Shown in pieces: positions 7,204 to 15,753 of a stretch of DNA of 55,555 nucleotides. Both the position numbers and the translations under genes were made by a program. This DNA is from a virus. The stretch spans positions 1 to 55,555 of the IMG/VR virus record IMGVR_UViG_3300005265_000014; one strand, given 5' to 3'. Each line of letters starts with the position of its first letter. Position 1 is the stretch's first letter. The notes beneath the pieces are model-generated. The model searched no databases. It was not told the DNA's origin and worked only from the letters and a program-made list of their open reading frames with translations.

Positions 7204-8871
7204 ATGGGTGGTTTACTTACCGACTTCGGAGACATTCTGAATCAAGGGTTGGTATCCCGTACACTCAACAACTGTAGCCGATGGGTAACTCACAGGCGCA
7301 TAATGGGAGCCCCGTTTGAAGGCCCTTATTCGTTTCGTTACCATCCCTGGTGCAAAGAGGTTCACGACACACAAGCCAGCTTCATTTCGATAATGAAGGC
7401 GGCACAGATGGGGCTGACTGAAGTCGCCATCAACAGAGCGTTCTTCACAATTGACGTGTTGAAGCGAGATGTTTTGTACGTCTTGCCGACCGCCTTGAAC
7501 GCCAGCGACTTCAGCAAGTCACGATTCAACACAGCATTACTACACAGTCCACACCTGAAAGGGTTGTTCACTGACACGAACACGGTGGGCTTGAAACAAG
7601 CAGGAGGGGTAAACCTCTACATTCGCGGCTCGCGCGGCGATAGCAACTTGAAGTCGATTCCGGTTTCAGTGCTGATCCTTGACGAAGCCGACGAAATGGA
7701 TCAGAAGCAGATTTGGCTCGCTCTTGAGCGGTTGTCGGGTCAGCTTCACAAAACAGTGCTCAGCCTAAGCACTCCAACGATTCCGAACTTCGGTATCCAC
7801 AAGCTCTACCTTCAAGGAACGCAAGAGCACTTTTACTTCAAGTGCCCTCGTTGCGGAAGGCTGACAGAGTTTACATTTCCAGAGTGCCTGGAAATATGTG
7901 GCGAGACAATCACGGACCCGGATATTCGGAAATCGTTTCTCAAATGCAAAGAGTGCAAGAAGAAGATTGACCACGAAGAGAAACCGGATTTTCTCGGACG
8001 CGCTTTCTGGGAGAACACTGTAAAAGTCGAAGAAGACCATCGAAGTTTCTACATCAACCAGATGTATAGCTACACGGTCAAGCCATACGAATTGGCGATG
8101 GCTTATTTCCGTGGGGTTGGTGATGAAGCCGCGATGGTTGAGTTTTACAACTCGAAGCAAGGCTTGCCTTACATCCCTGATGGCGGGCAAGTAACAGACG
8201 GAGAAATTGAGAGAGCCATACGGAGGTATGTGAAGTCAGAGCAACGCCCCGATGTTGGCACCGATCGCTGCATTGTGATGGGTATTGACCAAGGCAAGAT
8301 GAATCATGTTGTCATTGTTGAATACTTACTCAAAGGTGACAACTTAATGGACATCAATGCTTCGGCTTTCGCAAAGGTGTTAGCAGAGTTCAAACTGCCC
8401 GGAGACGACTTCACGCTGTTGGACCCTTTAATGCGTGAATGGCAGATCAAAGCGTGCGTAATTGATGCAGACCCGCAAATCAACGATGCACGGCGGTTCG
8501 CACGGAGGTTTCCAGGTTACGTTTACCTGTGCCGTTACCGGCGAGGTGTAACCGGAAAAGAATTGCAATTGAGTGAGGAACATAGCGGGTCTCCGATCTT
8601 GACGGTAGATCGGTCAAACTGGTTGGATGCGTCGATGGGGCGGTTTCATTCGGATAGGATTCACCTCCCGGCTGACACATCCTTGGAGTTCAAAGACCAC
8701 ATCAAAGCCCTTGTGAGAACTTACGAGAAAGATGATCAAGGAAACCCCAAGGCCATTTATCTCAATACTTCAAGTGATCACTATGCCCATGCTTACAACT
8801 ACGCCGAAATCGCACTGCCGATGGCAACAGGTGTCGCTGCTTCCGGTGACGTAGATGGAGTTATTTTGTAG
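7204..8871 (+). CDS. terL: Terminase large subunit, GpA-like
   Basis: The ATPase and nuclease that pumps phage DNA into the procapsid. The N-terminal ATPase shows a Walker A variant AAQMGLTE near residues 66-73 and a Walker B VLILDEADEMD near 155-165, followed by a threonine/serine motif III (LSLSTPT). A zinc-ribbon-like insert, CPRCG near 214 and CKECKKK near 248, separates the ATPase from the nuclease, as in GpA-type terminases. The nuclease begins with GIDQGKMN near 360 and has further acidic residues in VIDADPQ. Length (555 aa) is normal. A GGAG site precedes the ATG. The portal gene starts immediately after its stop codon. Confidence 0.93.
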   Translation: MGGLLTDFGDILNQGLVSRTLNNCSRWVTHRRIMGAPFEGPYSFRYHPWCKEVHDTQASFISIMKAAQMGLTEVAINRAFFTIDVLKRDVLYVLPTALNASDFSKSRFNTALLHSPHLKGLFTDTNTVGLKQAGGVNLYIRGSRGDSNLKSIPVSVLILDEADEMDQKQIWLALERLSGQLHKTVLSLSTPTIPNFGIHKLYLQGTQEHFYFKCPRCGRLTEFTFPECLEICGETITDPDIRKSFLKCKECKKKIDHEEKPDFLGRAFWENTVKVEEDHRSFYINQMYSYTVKPYELAMAYFRGVGDEAAMVEFYNSKQGLPYIPDGGQVTDGEIERAIRRYVKSEQRPDVGTDRCIVMGIDQGKMNHVVIVEYLLKGDNLMDINASAFAKVLAEFKLPGDDFTLLDPLMREWQIKACVIDADPQINDARRFARRFPGYVYLCRYRRGVTGKELQLSEEHSGSPILTVDRSNWLDASMGRFHSDRIHLPADTSLEFKDHIKALVRTYEKDDQGNPKAIYLNTSSDHYAHAYNYAEIALPMATGVAASGDVDGVIL

Positions 8872-10692
8872 ATGGTAGTTCATCAAAAACATCTAATATC
8901 GTCGCGGCATCCGTTTTATTCTGCTGACGAGTTGTATTGGCAGACGTGGCGTGAGACGTATGATGGTGGCCCACAATTCGTCATGAAAAACTTGCTGATG
9001 TTCAGCAACCGAGAGACGCAAGCTGACTTTGACTCCCGTAAGTTCTACACTCCAATCCCGGCGTATGCTAAGGCGGCAGTGAACGATATTCGTAACTCTA
9101 TTTTCCAGCGATTGCGAGACGTTTCACGACGTGGCGGAAGTGAAGCCTACATGAAAGCCGCTGACGGTGAGAGGGGCGGAGTCGATAATAAAGGCTCGTC
9201 GATGCAGTCATTTCTCGGCATTGACGTGCTGACTGAGCTGCTGGTGATGGGGCGTGTCGGTGTCTATGTTGACATGCCCCGCTTGTCAGGCTTCCAAACC
9301 CTAGCTGACGAAGGTGCTGCGCGGCCTTACTGTTACATGTATCCAGTCGAAGATATTTTGTCTTGGCAGGAATCGAAGCCAGAAGATCCGGGCGACTTCT
9401 CAGCAGTGTTGTTGCGGGATCAGGGACTTACGTACAATAACAATTTTGGCGGTGGTGTAGGGCTGCCGGACGGCGGTTATGTTCGATACCGTTATATTTG
9501 GGTGTGTCCGCGCACCCACAAAGTCAAGATGAAGCTCTACAATGAAGAAGAGCAACTAATCAACTTGCAAGGTATGCCAGTAGTCGAAGAGTTCGGCGTG
9601 ATTGAGCTTGATCTTGACCGCATCCCGTTTACGATGCTTGACATTGGCGGCAGTCTGCTGAAAGACGTTTACAAGCACCAAGTCGCTTTGCTCAACCTGG
9701 GCAGTAGCGACGTGGCCTATGCTTTGAAAGCAAACTTCCCGTTCTATGTCGAGCAGCAAGACCGGCGAGCGGTGGGTTCTCACTTGAAGAAGTTTGTTGA
9801 CACTGATGGAACTTCCAACACGGCTGCAAACACAGTAGCCGGGCAAGAAGCACAAGTCGGCGTCACTCGCGGGCGTGTGTATGACTTGCAGGCGGAAGCG
9901 CCTCAGTTCATTCATCCGAGCCCCGAACCGCTGATGGCCAGCATTAAACTGCAAGAGAAGCTGGAAGACGACATTCGTAAACTGGTCAACTTGTCTGTGC
10001 AGAATAAAATCGGCACACGGGCGGTGTCGGCCGAAGCGATGAAGCTGTCTGATCAAGGGTTGGAAGCCGGGCTGTCCTACATTGGGCTGGTGTTGGAAAA
10101 CGCCGAACAACGCATGGCTGAGCACTGGGCCGCCTATGAAAGTCGTGATTTATCCAAGCGGAAGGTGGCCAAGGTCAAGTACCCAGACCGATATAGCTTG
10201 AAGAACGATGAAGACCGCATCAAAGAAGCCAAAGAGCTGGCCGAACTGATGTATACGGTTCCTGGTAAGGAAGTCAAGAAAGAGCTGGCGAAGAACATCG
10301 TCGCCACTCTGCTAATCGGCCGTGTGAATACTGACACGATCGACAAGATTTTCAAGCAGATTGATTCATCCGACTATGCGACCTCTGATCCTGAAGTCAT
10401 TATCCGCGCTCATGAGGCGGGATTATGTGGCGAGCAAGTAGCCTCAGTTGCTCTTGGGTTCAACAAAAACGAGTATTTGCAAGCTCGGAAGGACCACGCC
10501 GAGCGAGCCAAGAGGATTCTTGAAGCGCAAACGGAAGCCAAGGGCAACATGGCCGCCCGTGGCGTCACGGACTTGACAAACGACAACGACGGAGGGAAAA
10601 GGGAGCGAGAACAAGCAAACGACACCACCCCGAACGCCGATAAGAAGGTTCCGGTACGTGGAAAAGGTAAAGACCTGAAGAAAGGCGAGTAA
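8872..10692 (+). CDS. Portal protein, DUF4055-like
   Basis: A 606-residue protein directly after the terminase, the usual place for the dodecameric portal. The N-terminal region (residues 1-60, with AYAKAAVNDIRNSIFQRL) and the long central helical segment near 360-430 fit DUF4055-type portals. Residues 540-606 are a charged, disordered tail rich in Lys, Asp and Glu. It starts at the first base after the terminase stop, so translation is coupled. The portal call rests on position, length and overall pattern; no catalytic motif exists for this family. Confidence 0.85.
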   Translation: MVVHQKHLISSRHPFYSADELYWQTWRETYDGGPQFVMKNLLMFSNRETQADFDSRKFYTPIPAYAKAAVNDIRNSIFQRLRDVSRRGGSEAYMKAADGERGGVDNKGSSMQSFLGIDVLTELLVMGRVGVYVDMPRLSGFQTLADEGAARPYCYMYPVEDILSWQESKPEDPGDFSAVLLRDQGLTYNNNFGGGVGLPDGGYVRYRYIWVCPRTHKVKMKLYNEEEQLINLQGMPVVEEFGVIELDLDRIPFTMLDIGGSLLKDVYKHQVALLNLGSSDVAYALKANFPFYVEQQDRRAVGSHLKKFVDTDGTSNTAANTVAGQEAQVGVTRGRVYDLQAEAPQFIHPSPEPLMASIKLQEKLEDDIRKLVNLSVQNKIGTRAVSAEAMKLSDQGLEAGLSYIGLVLENAEQRMAEHWAAYESRDLSKRKVAKVKYPDRYSLKNDEDRIKEAKELAELMYTVPGKEVKKELAKNIVATLLIGRVNTDTIDKIFKQIDSSDYATSDPEVIIRAHEAGLCGEQVASVALGFNKNEYLQARKDHAERAKRILEAQTEAKGNMAARGVTDLTNDNDGGKREREQANDTTPNADKKVPVRGKGKDLKKGE

Positions 10693-10693
10693 C

Positions 10694-10846
10694 ATGGTCG
10701 CGAAGTTCAACGGGAAAACGAAAACAAAAGCCCCGGCAGCCCTGCCGAGTGGCACAAAAGTGAAGCAGCAAGCAAAGAAAATCGAGTCGCCCGCGAGCAA
10801 AGCAAAGCAGCGCGGTGGGTCGGCTAATATCGGCTACGCTGGCTAA
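10694..10846 (+). CDS. Small basic protein between portal and adaptor (50 aa)
   Basis: Reads MVAKFNGKTKTKAPAALPSG, then a Lys/Ala/Ser-rich segment ending GGSANIGYAG. It begins one base after the portal stop codon and ends 10 bp before the next gene, which has its own GGAG site. High lysine and lack of hydrophobic core suggest a disordered, possibly DNA-contacting head protein. No family is recognised. Confidence 0.6.
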   Translation: MVAKFNGKTKTKAPAALPSGTKVKQQAKKIESPASKAKQRGGSANIGYAG

Positions 10847-10856
10847 GGAGTAAGCG

Positions 10857-11402
10857 ATGGCGTCATATTACGGAACAACCGCCGGTGCTAATCAGTATTT
10901 TGACCAGCGTTTGCACTCGGAAAGTTGGACAGAATCAATTCCGTCCGACCGACCAAAAGCGCTGCTTGAAGCCACGCGGATCATTGACGCATTGAATTAC
11001 AAAGGCGTCAAACACTCTGTGTGGTTGGTTATGTACGAGTATGACGCCAGCACCGAGAAAGAAGAGTTGATCAAGCCCGCACCAACGCGAGACGAGATCA
11101 TCACAGCGGACCAATCGCAGGAACTTGAGTTCCCGCGCGGAAAAGACACAACAGTTCCCCAAGAGATCGAGTGGGCTTGTTATGAGACAGCCTTGGCGAT
11201 CATCGAGGGCTTCGATCCAGAAGATGCTGTTGAACGCTTGAATGTAATCAAGCAATCGTATGCTGCCGTTCGGACCACCTACGCCGAAGGCAGTCAAGTA
11301 ATGGAGTACCTCGGTTATGGTATTCCCACGGCCCGAGTGTGGAGATGGCTGTTGCCTTATCTCACAGGGCCTAATCCAATTGTAATGTGTAGGGTTGACT
11401 AA
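10857..11402 (+). CDS. Head-tail adaptor, DnaT-like/gp6-like fold
   Basis: A 181-residue protein with an N-terminal pattern (YYGTTAGANQYFDQRL, then KALLEATRIIDALNYKG) typical of the so-called DnaT-like phage proteins, which are head-completion adaptors with a helical bundle. Middle and C-terminal helices (EWACYETALAII) fit the same family. It lies after the portal and before the scaffold. Some databases label this family a DNA-binding protein; the genomic place favours a portal-ring connector. Confidence 0.75.
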   Translation: MASYYGTTAGANQYFDQRLHSESWTESIPSDRPKALLEATRIIDALNYKGVKHSVWLVMYEYDASTEKEELIKPAPTRDEIITADQSQELEFPRGKDTTVPQEIEWACYETALAIIEGFDPEDAVERLNVIKQSYAAVRTTYAEGSQVMEYLGYGIPTARVWRWLLPYLTGPNPIVMCRVD

Positions 11403-11418
11403 CGAAAGGTTAGGATTC

Positions 11419-12216
11419 ATGGCAGTTTATGACTATTTTGTGTCGCTTCTTTGTTACGAAGGTGAGGGCGATCCCGCCCCGAAGCCGAGCGAAACACCGC
11501 CTCCGAGTGGCACAGATGGTGGAAACAACGACGGCAGTCGAGTGTTTACGCAAGAAGACCTGAACAAGATTCTTGCCGAAGACAAACGGAAGCATCAAGA
11601 ACGGTATAAGCAACTGGAAAGCAGCTATCAAGAACTGCTTCAGAATCAGAACTTGACCACCGAAGAGAGGGACTCGCTGCGGTCTCGATTGGAAGACTTG
11701 CAAAAGAGTTTTCGCACGAAAGAGCAGCAGGCCGAATACGAACGCAAGCAAGCGGAGGAAAAGTACCGCAACGAATTGGAAACAGCCACCAAGCGAGCAG
11801 AGCATTGGGAAAACCTTTTCAAGAAGGAGACCACTGTCCGCTCGTTGCAAGATGCCGCCGCAGGAGCGGACGCTTTCAACCCGAATCAAATTGTTGGTCT
11901 TTTGAGTCCCTTCACCGAGTTGAAAGAAGTTGAAGGGAAGCTGATGCCAATGGTTGACTTCCCCGACATTGACGAGAAAACTGGAGAAGAAATCCGAACT
12001 CTTCGCACGCCAGTCGACGCTGTGAAGCGTATGCGTGAACTGCCAAAGATGTACGGAAACCTTTTCAAATCGAACGTAGTCAGTGGCGTCGGAGCTGGTA
12101 ATGCAGGCCCGAGCGCGAACGCTGACGACATTGACTATTCCTCTTTGACCCCTGATCAGTACCGAAAGCATCGGAAAGAGATCAAGGAACGACTCGGTCA
12201 AAGGAGTGGTCTCTAA
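11419..12216 (+). CDS. Capsid scaffolding protein
   Basis: A 265-residue protein, mostly acidic and helical, with a long predicted coiled coil from about residue 45 to 145 (repeated Glu, Gln, Lys, Arg and Leu). It has a flexible Gly/Asn/Pro-rich start (KPSETPPPSGTDGG) and a short basic helix at the C-terminus (RKHRKEIKERL). That basic end is where scaffolds bind coat protein. It lies directly upstream of the coat gene. I chose the ATG preceded by AGGTTAGGA over an upstream TTG that overlaps the previous gene. Assembly-time function and loss from the mature head are inferred from family knowledge. Confidence 0.82.
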   Translation: MAVYDYFVSLLCYEGEGDPAPKPSETPPPSGTDGGNNDGSRVFTQEDLNKILAEDKRKHQERYKQLESSYQELLQNQNLTTEERDSLRSRLEDLQKSFRTKEQQAEYERKQAEEKYRNELETATKRAEHWENLFKKETTVRSLQDAAAGADAFNPNQIVGLLSPFTELKEVEGKLMPMVDFPDIDEKTGEEIRTLRTPVDAVKRMRELPKMYGNLFKSNVVSGVGAGNAGPSANADDIDYSSLTPDQYRKHRKEIKERLGQRSGL

Positions 12217-12353
12217 GCTCTTGTACCGCAAACTTAGAGCTTACCCTACCGCGAACGCGGGTAAGCCTCACGTAGACCAGGGTGCGTGTGGTTTGTTTTA
12301 ACCTGGGAGTCGGTTTTACTCAAACTTACTCAAAACTGTATAGGGAGTTCAAA
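12217..12353 (+). promoter_or_regulatory. Hairpin-rich leader upstream of the coat gene
   Basis: Two possible stems overlap at the junction. The first pairs TAAGCTCT (12214-12221) with AGAGCTTA (12236-12243). The second pairs GCTTAC with GTAAGC (within 12239-12266) around an inner CCGCG/CGCGG stem. They share bases and could be mutually exclusive. No T-run follows, so a simple terminator is unlikely. A GGGAG site at 12345 region precedes the coat ATG. Confidence 0.5.
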
Positions 12354-14676
12354 ATGAACCAATACCCTCTGTGTTACGCGAATGACAATGACGCTTTGAT
12401 CCCTGAGATTTGGGCTTGATTTTGGGCCAGCTAAAAGGTGACTTTTAGTAAAAAACACTGAGCTATATGCGGGAACATCTCGCTAGGTTAGGAGTACGAT
12501 GCTCAGAACATGCAGCTTTTGCAAGGAAGCCAAAACGCTCGACAAGTTTGACAAGAATGGCAAGTACCTTTATTCCGTCTGCAAAGATTGCAAACGGTTA
12601 AAGACGGTTTGCCGTCGTTATAACTTGTCGATCAAAGACGTAGAGTTTTTGTTCGCGTTTAAGAACTGCATGTGCTGTGATGAACCGTTCAAATCGACTA
12701 GGCTTCGCCATATACACCACACTTCATCCGGTGTTCGCGGAATCGTTTGTCAGAGGTGCAACCATGTGTTGGGCCAGGAGACAAAAGAAGATTTGTACCG
12801 TATTCAATCTTGTATTGAGTTCATTGCAGGAGCACGTAAAAACCTCCTAAATAGAGACAATCCGCAGGAAAGACCTTCGACAAAAGAGTTGAAAGAAGGA
12901 ATCCTCAACGACTACACGCTCGGCTCATACAGAATTTGTAACAAGTGCGGAGAAGAAAAACCCTTTTCTGAATTTTCTCAACACAGTGTAAAGAATCCTT
13001 GGAAGCGACTCCATTGTAAGTCTTGTGCCAGTGCCATGACGGCCGCCAAAACTTACGGAATCACCCTGCAAGAAGTTTTTGATCTGAGAAAGAAAACTCA
13101 TTGTGACTGCTGTAATAGCAAGTTCACAAAGAAAAACAAAGCGGACATTCATCATATTGGTGTTGTCCGGGGTTTGGTGTGCCATCACTGCAATCGACTC
13201 CTTGTCGATGAAAGTCGTGAACAACTTCTCCGACTGCTCGCTTGCGAGCGGTGGATTCTGGATGATGAAGATATAGTCTGCTCTGCATGGAGACATGCAG
13301 AGGCGAGCAGAAATGACTCGCCCCTCGCGTGAAGCGAGAGTAACAAACGGCAAGAGTCTCTGGCGATCCTCGAAGAGAACATGGTGATGGCCAATTTGGT
13401 CCACCGCGATTTTAGTCCGTTGGTCGCTAGCTACGGTGACGTGGTTAACACCCGTCGGCCGAGCGAGTTCAGCACCAAGCGTAAGACGCAGGCTGACAGC
13501 GTTGTGAACCAAGACGCGACCTCGACGAACGTGCAGGTTCCCTTGAATCAGCACGTCTACGTTACGTTCACGATCAAGGACGAGGAAGCGTCCATGTCCT
13601 TCAAGGAGCTGATCAGCTACTACATGGAGCCCGCTGCAATGCAGATGGCTCGCTCCGTGGACCGGATTCTGCTCGGTCAGGTTCAGCGTTACCTCGCCAA
13701 CAAGGCCGGTAAACTGGCTACTATGTCCAGCTCGAACGCCAAGGACTGGATTCTGGAAGCGCGCGAAGTCATGAACGTCAACAAGGCGTATCCGAACGGT
13801 CGCAACTTGGTCATCAGCCCGCAGGCCGAGACCGAGATGTTGAAGACCGAGCTGTTCATCGCTGCGAACCAGCGTGGTGACGGTGGGACGGCTCTTGAGG
13901 AAGCACGTCTCGGCCGTGTCCTTGGCTTCGATACGTACATGGACCAGAATGTGCCTTATCGGTCGATCACCGACGCCGATGTTGCCACTTTGAACCATGC
14001 TGCCGGTGCCGCTGCTGGTGATACAGGCAATAAGGCTGTCACAAGTGCCACAGAAGTGACAAACGGTTCGTTTGTTTGGTTTACTGGTGATGCACAGCCG
14101 CAGATCGTCTCGGCTCATACTGGCTCTGGTTCGACGACTGGTGTTACGCTTGTGGACGCCTACAAGTATGACGTTTCCGCCAACGCTGTTGGTTATGCGT
14201 TCTTGCCTGCCACTGTCGCTGACACTTATGCGGTTGATTATGCTAAGGCCATTACGCTGAATGGTATCACGTCAAATAAGCTGCCAGTCGTTGGCCAACT
14301 GTTGGCGTTTGGTACTGGGTCCGGTCGCCATACTTACACGATTATTGAAGTTGATACTGTCAACGCAACGAGCGTGAAAGTTTGGCTGGATCGTCCACTG
14401 GATACAGGTGTGACGGCCGCTGATCCCGCGTTTCCTGGCCCGCACGGCTCCTTCTGCTTTGCGTTCCATCGTGACGCGTTGGCTCTGGTCACTCGACCGT
14501 TGGCAGTTCCGGCGAATTCGCTGGGTGTTCAGTCTGCGGTTGGCAGCTACAACAACTTGGCGATGCGTGTTGCGATGCAGTACGATATCACCAGCCAGGG
14601 TACCAAGGTTACCTTGGACATGCTCTGCGGCGTGGCTGTCTTGGATGGAGACCTCGCCTGCGTTCTGCTTGCGTAG
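12354..14676 (+). CDS. Major coat protein, P22-like, split by a group I intron
   Basis: Exon 1 is 12354-12416 (21 codons, ending ALIPEIWA) and exon 2 is 13351-14676 (starting QESLAILEEN). Joined, they give an uninterrupted 462-residue protein reading ALIPEIWAQESLAILEEN across the junction, the conserved N-terminal helix of P22-type coats. Downstream, NLVHRDFSPLV and an Ala-rich spine helix follow, and an inserted Ig-like beta domain lies at about 230-400. Without splicing, translation stops at a TGA whose first base is the first intron base, giving a 21-residue peptide. A strong terminator follows the gene. Confidence 0.9.
12417..13350 (+). mobile_element. Group I intron, td-like (IA2), in the coat gene
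   Basis: A 934-base intron. Stems found by eye: P1 exon GGCU (12413-12416) with GGCC (12425-12428), a U-G pair at the splice site; P2 12431-12436/12443-12448 with loop GGTGAC; P3 12459-12464/12922-12927; P4 12469-12473/12861-12865; P5 12478-12481/12854-12857; P6 12866-12869/12902-12905; P6a 12874-12878/12895-12899; P7 12910-12914/13274-13278; P8 12930-12935/13255-13260; P9 13281-13289/13294-13302 with a GAGA tetraloop; P9.1 and P9.2 follow. The intron ends in G13350. The AGATATAGTC segment and P9 closely resemble the T4 td intron as I remember it. L5 and L8 are each greatly enlarged by coding sequence. Confidence 0.93.
12499..13332 (+). CDS. Intron-encoded protein with two endonuclease VII-like units
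   Basis: The 277-residue protein is a tandem duplication. Unit 1 has zinc pairs C5/C8 and C28/C31, then CMCC (57-60), HIHH (71-74), VRGIVCQRC (79-87). Unit 2 has C147/C150, C173/C176, CDCC (202-205), DIHH (217-219), VRGLVCHHC (223-231). Both match the recombination endonuclease VII type of HNH/beta-beta-alpha-metal nuclease. A TTAGGAG site precedes the ATG. Unit 1 (residues 1-118) is encoded in intron loop L5 and unit 2 (146-252) in L8. The linker and C-terminal tail are encoded by ribozyme core. Expected role: homing of the intron into intron-less coat genes. Confidence 0.88.
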   Translation: MLRTCSFCKEAKTLDKFDKNGKYLYSVCKDCKRLKTVCRRYNLSIKDVEFLFAFKNCMCCDEPFKSTRLRHIHHTSSGVRGIVCQRCNHVLGQETKEDLYRIQSCIEFIAGARKNLLNRDNPQERPSTKELKEGILNDYTLGSYRICNKCGEEKPFSEFSQHSVKNPWKRLHCKSCASAMTAAKTYGITLQEVFDLRKKTHCDCCNSKFTKKNKADIHHIGVVRGLVCHHCNRLLVDESREQLLRLLACERWILDDEDIVCSAWRHAEASRNDSPLA

Positions 14677-14681
14677 TCAAC

Positions 14682-14751
14682 TCGGTGCCTAATGCACCGA
14701 TCGTTATAAAGCCCGGCAGGGCTCACCTGCCCTGCCGGGTTCTTTTCTTTT
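14682..14751 (+). terminator. Double-hairpin intrinsic terminator after the coat gene
   Basis: A 7-bp hairpin (14682-14688/14694-14700) is followed by a perfect 11-bp GC-rich stem (14712-14722/14729-14739) with loop TCACCT and then a T-rich run TTCTTTTCTTTT. It is a textbook rho-independent terminator placed after the most abundant virion protein. Confidence 0.92.
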
Positions 14752-14761
14752 GGAGTTTTAC

Positions 14762-15040
14762 ATGGCCAGTTATGTAGCAGATGCCACGATCATACCTGAT
14801 GGCTACAGGCAGATTTTCCCGACTTCCGTTTCAGGCGTTGGCGGAGGGAACGGGCGAGTGGCGTTGATTCAATGCCTGAATCAGAATGTTCGGTGGCGAG
14901 ATGATGGAGGTAATCCCACCACGTCTCTTGGAAATCGACTCCATGCTGGCGAGTCCATGTGGTATTTTGGCGACTTACGGGCCATTCGTTTCATCGAAGA
15001 GGCTTCTGGAGCCGAACTCAACATCGCAACGTATCAATGA
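14762..15040 (+). CDS. Small virion-region protein (92 aa), unknown
   Basis: A 92-residue protein starting MASYVADATIIPDGYRQIFP and ending in an ATGA overlap with the next gene. Gly-rich loops and alternating strands suggest a small beta fold, with YFGDLRAIRFIEEASGAELN at the end. A TGGAG site lies upstream of the ATG, just after the coat terminator. Its position next to proteins with decoration-like domains suggests a capsid or fibre accessory, but no family is recognised. Confidence 0.65.
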   Translation: MASYVADATIIPDGYRQIFPTSVSGVGGGNGRVALIQCLNQNVRWRDDGGNPTTSLGNRLHAGESMWYFGDLRAIRFIEEASGAELNIATYQ

Positions 15041-15753
15041 AATACAATTCCCTGCCAATGCGGTCGCCTACGCCGTTCGTGCCCGCTGGGCAATCGGCAG
15101 GGCTCAAAGAAAAGCGATTGCTTGCTTATTCAAGCCTCGCTTTAGTAGGCGACGTGCTGTTAAACGGTGACTACAACAAGGAGATTGAAAGCACTCTCCT
15201 GTTACAAGACTCCGGCGACCAGCATTTGAACCATGGTAACGACCCTGCTACCGACGTATTGAATCTGGCTGGAAGCGTCGGACTGTTGATGGAAATGTTG
15301 AGACCAGCTAGCAGCACTTTGAACCTGAGCGATTACGCTCATGCAACGCTTGACGGTTATCACCCATCTGGAGACTCTGATCTAAACAAACACCAAGTTA
15401 TATTTGACTCGGCAACCAAGTCCGGTCAAGTAGTCTACATTTCAAGTGACGGCCATGTAGACCTAGCCCGAGCGGATTCGGGCACAACCGCTGATGCTAT
15501 TGGATTGTCTGTCAACACAATCACAATCAACAGCACTGACTATATTTTAACAGAGGGCTCGATTACCAAAACAGATTGGTCGAATATTTCAGACGCCTCA
15601 GCTCTTGTCCCAGGGGCCATTTATTACCTTAGCTCGGTTGACTCCGGTGACATAACAATCAATGCTCCTTCTTCCGGCTATCTTGTCAGAATCGGAAGAG
15701 CAATAAACTCACAAACGCTTGATATAGAGATCGCCCAGGAGGTGAGGCTGTGA
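15037..15753 (+). CDS. Fibre or decoration protein with VRIGRAIN-type domain
   Basis: The start is the ATG in the ATGA overlap; a longer frame upstream is antiparallel noise. Residues 1-110 are a mixed region (LNLSDYAHATLDGYHPSGDS). Residues about 130-238 form a beta domain with SGQVVYISSDGHVDLARADS, ALVPGAIYYLSS and YLVRIGRAINSQTLDIEI. The same domain recurs in the next gene. In other phages this compact beta domain occurs on tail fibre tips and capsid decorations. The three genes from here to 17986 overlap by 4 bp each, a single translational unit. Confidence 0.7.
   Translation: MKYNSLPMRSPTPFVPAGQSAGLKEKRLLAYSSLALVGDVLLNGDYNKEIESTLLLQDSGDQHLNHGNDPATDVLNLAGSVGLLMEMLRPASSTLNLSDYAHATLDGYHPSGDSDLNKHQVIFDSATKSGQVVYISSDGHVDLARADSGTTADAIGLSVNTITINSTDYILTEGSITKTDWSNISDASALVPGAIYYLSSVDSGDITINAPSSGYLVRIGRAINSQTLDIEIAQEVRL

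Noticed and set aside
11410-12231. Antisense frame of 273 codons opposite the scaffold gene
   Set aside because: Hydrophobic, Phe/Leu-rich mirror of a Glu/Lys-rich coiled coil; a known artefact of such sequences.
12925-14118. Long antisense frame opposite the coat gene and intron
   Set aside because: Antisense shadow of a strongly coding strand with biased third positions; no start site and no family pattern.
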